Assembly: GCA_031289875.1 (NCBI GenBank) | Contig: JAITOO010000118.1 | Span: 1 to 7,725, forward strand | Direction of reading: 5' to 3' | DNA: 7,725 bases | Source of the DNA: Flavobacteriaceae bacterium | Lineage (GTDB): Bacteria; Bacteroidota; Bacteroidia; Flavobacteriales; Weeksellaceae | Shown: in pieces, positions 5,410 through 7,725 of the stretch | Numbering within the stretch: position 1 is the first letter of the stretch | Layout: the number at the start of each line of letters is the position of its first letter | Notes under the pieces: generated by a model | The model's database searches: none | What the model was told of the DNA's origin: nothing | What the model saw: the letters and a program-made list of their open reading frames with translations, nothing else | Made by a program: the position numbers and the translations under genes

Positions 5410-7581
5410 TTACTGTCGTTTTTGCTGTTGATTGAAAATCGCACCTCTGTAATCATCAGTAGTTGCTTCCTGATACAAAGTCCTCAGCAAAAGCGCGGGC
5501 ATCTGTTGCGAATATTGGTTTATCAATGCGGTTTTTAGTTGTTTTTTATCTCCGACTTGTCCTTTGGTTACGGACTTGGCAACTATCACATACACGCCTG
5601 TTTTTCCTTCAATCGCTTTGGAAACCGTGTTGGCTTTCAGCCCGAATGCCGCACCGCCTACTTTCGGTTCAAAAGCGTTTTCAATCGCAGGGTTATCGAA
5701 GTTGATGGAGGTAGAAGATTTTGTTGTTTTGTATTCTGCTGCCAGCTGGTCTAAAGATTTTTGGGAAGCATTGACCTTTTCGGCAATGATTTTGCCTAAT
5801 TTTTCATTTTGCACAATGGTTTCCAAATCTTTTCTAATCAAATACGGAGCAGCAAGACCTTTCTTGAATATTCCCGAAAGCCTTACTACAATATAACTTC
5901 CGTCGCTGGTAGTGAACATGTTGGTATCTCCCAAATCCCGTTTAGGGTCAAATGCCCATTCGATGATGTCTGCGTCCTGGTCAGTTCCCAAATCTTGCAG
6001 TGGTGTTCCGAAACGCAGAATGCCTGTTTGCTGCAATGGCGTGAATTTAGATTTATAAGCCTTATCTTGAAATTCTTTGGAAGCTTTGCCTTCTATTGAT
6101 TGAACGAAAGTAACGGCGTTCGTTCTTGCTTTCTCGGTCGTAGCGTCGGAAGCTTTAATTTCTTTCGCCAAATCTGCTAATTTATAAGCCACAGCCCCCG
6201 TTTTTCTCTGCTGAATGTTCAAAACCAAGAAACCTTCGGGAGTTTCCACCACTCCAACTTTACCTACGGTGCCGGTTTCCAAATAAGTCTGCAAAGGTTT
6301 GTACGGAGCAGCAAAGTCTTGGGAAGTTACGAGCCAGCCCAAATCTCCACCTTTCTGAGCGGTGTTGGGGTCGTCGGAAAACTGCAATGCCAATTTAGCA
6401 AAGTCGGAAATATTAGCGTTCAATTGTGCTGCCAAATCGTCGGCTTGTTTCTTTGCCTGTTCTTTGTTTCTTGCCGTTTTTGGAGTTGCAGGCGAGCCTG
6501 TGTAGGAAATCAAAATGTCTTGCGCCTGAATGGAATCGGTGTTTTTTTTGCCAATCAGTTTTGAGAGGACATAATAATCCTGCACTTCATACGCGGATGA
6601 AATCTGTCCGATGGAAGCTCCTTTGACCCAATTTTGGATTTCCGCAGGGAGTTGCTGTGCATATCTGTATGTTGGAATAAACTGTTTATCAGAGTATTGA
6701 GTTACATACATAGAATCGTTTTTAACAGAAGGAAATGCCTGAATGGTATCTCCGTCCACAACAGAATTTGTCAAATATTTGTTGATTTCCGCCAAAGAAG
6801 CCTGCCTGTCCGTTGGAGAAGGCGCTCCTGAAAAGAAAACGTAATCCAATATTCTATTGGCATCAATTTTAAAAAGAGATTTGTGTTTGTCTATGTATTT
6901 CTGCAAGTCTTCGTCGGTTACTTTGACAGGATTTTGTTTTTGGTAAGCATCGTAGTCGATTTTGACGTAATCAATATTTGCGACATTAAGTTGATTTTGC
7001 GCCAAAACGTCAATTTCTTTGCTGTTGGAAAGCATTCCTGCTCCGTAAGCCCCGAAATATTGTTTGTACATCGCCTGATAGCCAAAATTATTTTTCATGG
7101 TTTGGAGCAGATGATATTGTTCCTGCGCCTGCGGATTGTTCGTTTCGGATTGCAGCCGCTGCATCAAATCCTGCACAGCCTGCACATTAAACGTCCCGTT
7201 CTTGTCCACAAACTGCGGATTGTTGGCGAACATGGGGGAGTATTTGGCAATATTCCAAATCATTTTGTCGGTGAGGACAAAGCCCGCATCTTCAAATTTT
7301 TGCTGAACTAATTTATTCTGTACCAAAGAGTTCCAAACCTGTCCTTGCAGTAAAACGTCGGAAACCTGCCCTTGATATTGGTTTTGCACCAAAACCCGCT
7401 GGTTTTCAAATTCCTGTCGGGTGATGGCTTCGCCGTTTACTTTTCCGTACACATTGGGGTCTTTATGCCCCGAAAAGAAGTTTGACACAGAACTCCAAGG
7501 AACTAAAAATGCTAATAAACCTATCGCAATAGCTCCAATCAACAAGCCTGTTTGTTTTCTAATCTGTCCAAGAATAGCCAT
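5410..7581 (-). CDS. ppiD: PpiD-like periplasmic chaperone / parvulin-type peptidyl-prolyl isomerase
   Basis: A membrane-anchored folding factor that would assist proteins emerging from the Sec translocon into the periplasm. The protein has 723 residues, longer than E. coli PpiD (about 620) but usual for Bacteroidota. A short cytoplasmic segment with basic residues (IRKQ, 7-10) precedes one hydrophobic helix at about 12-30 with no signal-peptidase site, so the rest should be periplasmic. Residues about 40-240 form a SurA/PpiD-type N-terminal chaperone region (VYGKVNGEAITRQEFENQR at 44-62). A PpiC/parvulin domain spans about 350-458, with the signature FSDDPNTAQKGGDLGW at 401-416 and TPEGFLVLNI at 447-456. 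A second substrate-binding or degenerate parvulin-like region may lie at about 500-670 (KVGGAAFGLKANTVSKAIEGKTGVYVIV), by length and pattern only. The tail is glutamine-rich. The E. coli parvulin domain has little isomerase activity, so chaperone function may dominate here too. It has its own terminator and is probably monocistronic. Confidence 0.93.
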   Translation of the reverse strand: MAILGQIRKQTGLLIGAIAIGLLAFLVPWSSVSNFFSGHKDPNVYGKVNGEAITRQEFENQRVLVQNQYQGQVSDVLLQGQVWNSLVQNKLVQQKFEDAGFVLTDKMIWNIAKYSPMFANNPQFVDKNGTFNVQAVQDLMQRLQSETNNPQAQEQYHLLQTMKNNFGYQAMYKQYFGAYGAGMLSNSKEIDVLAQNQLNVANIDYVKIDYDAYQKQNPVKVTDEDLQKYIDKHKSLFKIDANRILDYVFFSGAPSPTDRQASLAEINKYLTNSVVDGDTIQAFPSVKNDSMYVTQYSDKQFIPTYRYAQQLPAEIQNWVKGASIGQISSAYEVQDYYVLSKLIGKKNTDSIQAQDILISYTGSPATPKTARNKEQAKKQADDLAAQLNANISDFAKLALQFSDDPNTAQKGGDLGWLVTSQDFAAPYKPLQTYLETGTVGKVGVVETPEGFLVLNIQQRKTGAVAYKLADLAKEIKASDATTEKARTNAVTFVQSIEGKASKEFQDKAYKSKFTPLQQTGILRFGTPLQDLGTDQDADIIEWAFDPKRDLGDTNMFTTSDGSYIVVRLSGIFKKGLAAPYLIRKDLETIVQNEKLGKIIAEKVNASQKSLDQLAAEYKTTKSSTSINFDNPAIENAFEPKVGGAAFGLKANTVSKAIEGKTGVYVIVAKSVTKGQVGDKKQLKTALINQYSQQMPALLLRTLYQEATTDDYRGAIFNQQQKRQ

Positions 7582-7610
7582 TTATGTCTGTTTTTTAATT
7601 GTATTTCAGT

Positions 7611-7632
7611 CTGCGAAATTACAATTTCACAG
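7611..7632 (-). repeat. Operator-like dyad upstream of ppiD
   Basis: CTGCGAAATT (7611-7620) and AATTTCACAG (7623-7632) are inverted copies matching at 9 of 10 positions, separated by two bases. The dyad lies about 30 bases before the ppiD start codon, where a transcription factor could bind. I do not recognise it as the site of a known regulator, and no convincing -33/-7 pair could be placed around it. Confidence 0.4.
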
Positions 7633-7673
7633 CCGAATAAAAAAATATTATTTTTACAAAAAAATGATACCGG

Positions 7674-7704
7674 AAAAAGGAAGCGTTTTTGTGCTTCCTT
7701 TTTT
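7674..7704. terminator. Intrinsic terminator hairpin upstream of ppiD
   Basis: A perfect 11-bp inverted repeat, AAAAAGGAAGC (7674-7684) and GCTTCCTTTTT (7693-7703), encloses an 8-base loop. A run of six Ts closes it on the plus strand and five on the minus strand, so it could act in both directions. No gene inside the window ends here. The simplest reading is that it terminates a minus-strand gene ending just beyond 7725, insulating ppiD. Confidence 0.72.
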
Positions 7705-7725
7705 GGTTTATTAAACTATTTCTAC

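Noticed and set aside
6883..7311. A 142-codon plus-strand open frame antisense to ppiD
   Set aside because: Apparent hydrophobic stretches arise from antisense reading of glutamine- and asparagine-rich ppiD codons; there is no independent support.
7421..7714. A 97-codon plus-strand open frame running from ppiD into the upstream region
   Set aside because: It runs through a clear terminator hairpin and is mostly antisense to the ppiD N-terminus; the translation looks non-coding.
1..7725. CRISPR arrays, tRNA genes and insertion sequences
   Set aside because: I saw no regularly spaced repeats, no cloverleaf-like or T-loop sequences, and no transposase motifs or terminal repeats on either strand.

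Overview
The window looks like Bacteroidota chromosomal DNA, perhaps from a flavobacterium related to the Weeksellaceae. The lineage is inferred from three things: a full-length fused aspartokinase-homoserine dehydrogenase, a ppiD of about 720 codons with a short cytoplasmic N-terminus, and A-rich leaders without Shine-Dalgarno sequences plus a candidate TTTG / TAnnTTTG-type promoter. All four genes lie on the minus strand, so they read from high to low coordinates.

Layout in transcription order: (1) 7725-7582 holds an intrinsic terminator hairpin, probably ending a gene outside the window, and an operator-like dyad. (2) 7581-5410 is ppiD, a membrane-anchored periplasmic folding factor, followed by its own intrinsic terminator. 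(3) 5409-5129 is a 281-bp intergenic region with a candidate promoter overlapped by an inverted repeat. (4) 5128-2675 is thrA, a complete bifunctional aspartokinase / homoserine dehydrogenase. (5) A 33-bp gap holding two dyads. (6) 2641-863 is a DNA N6-adenine methyltransferase of the HsdM family with an HsdR-like nuclease domain at its N-terminus. (7) 863-1 is an HsdS-type specificity subunit, overlapping the previous gene by one base (TAATG) and cut off by the window edge as its second target-recognition half begins.

ppiD and thrA are ordinary core genes. The notable part is the left third: a two-gene restriction-modification module in which nuclease and methyltransferase are one polypeptide and specificity is a separate subunit. 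That layout resembles the BcgI-like (type IIB) enzymes more than a classical three-gene hsdRMS locus. Nuclease (D-ExK-QxxxY) and methyltransferase (DPACGSGGF, NPPF) signatures are all intact. The module sits directly behind thrA, where many Bacteroidota carry thrB and thrC, and it looks more AT-rich than thrA and ppiD in the lines I counted. This suggests horizontal insertion at the 3' end of thrA, possibly using thrA transcription. Whether a separate hsdR or thrB/thrC lies beyond position 1 cannot be seen.
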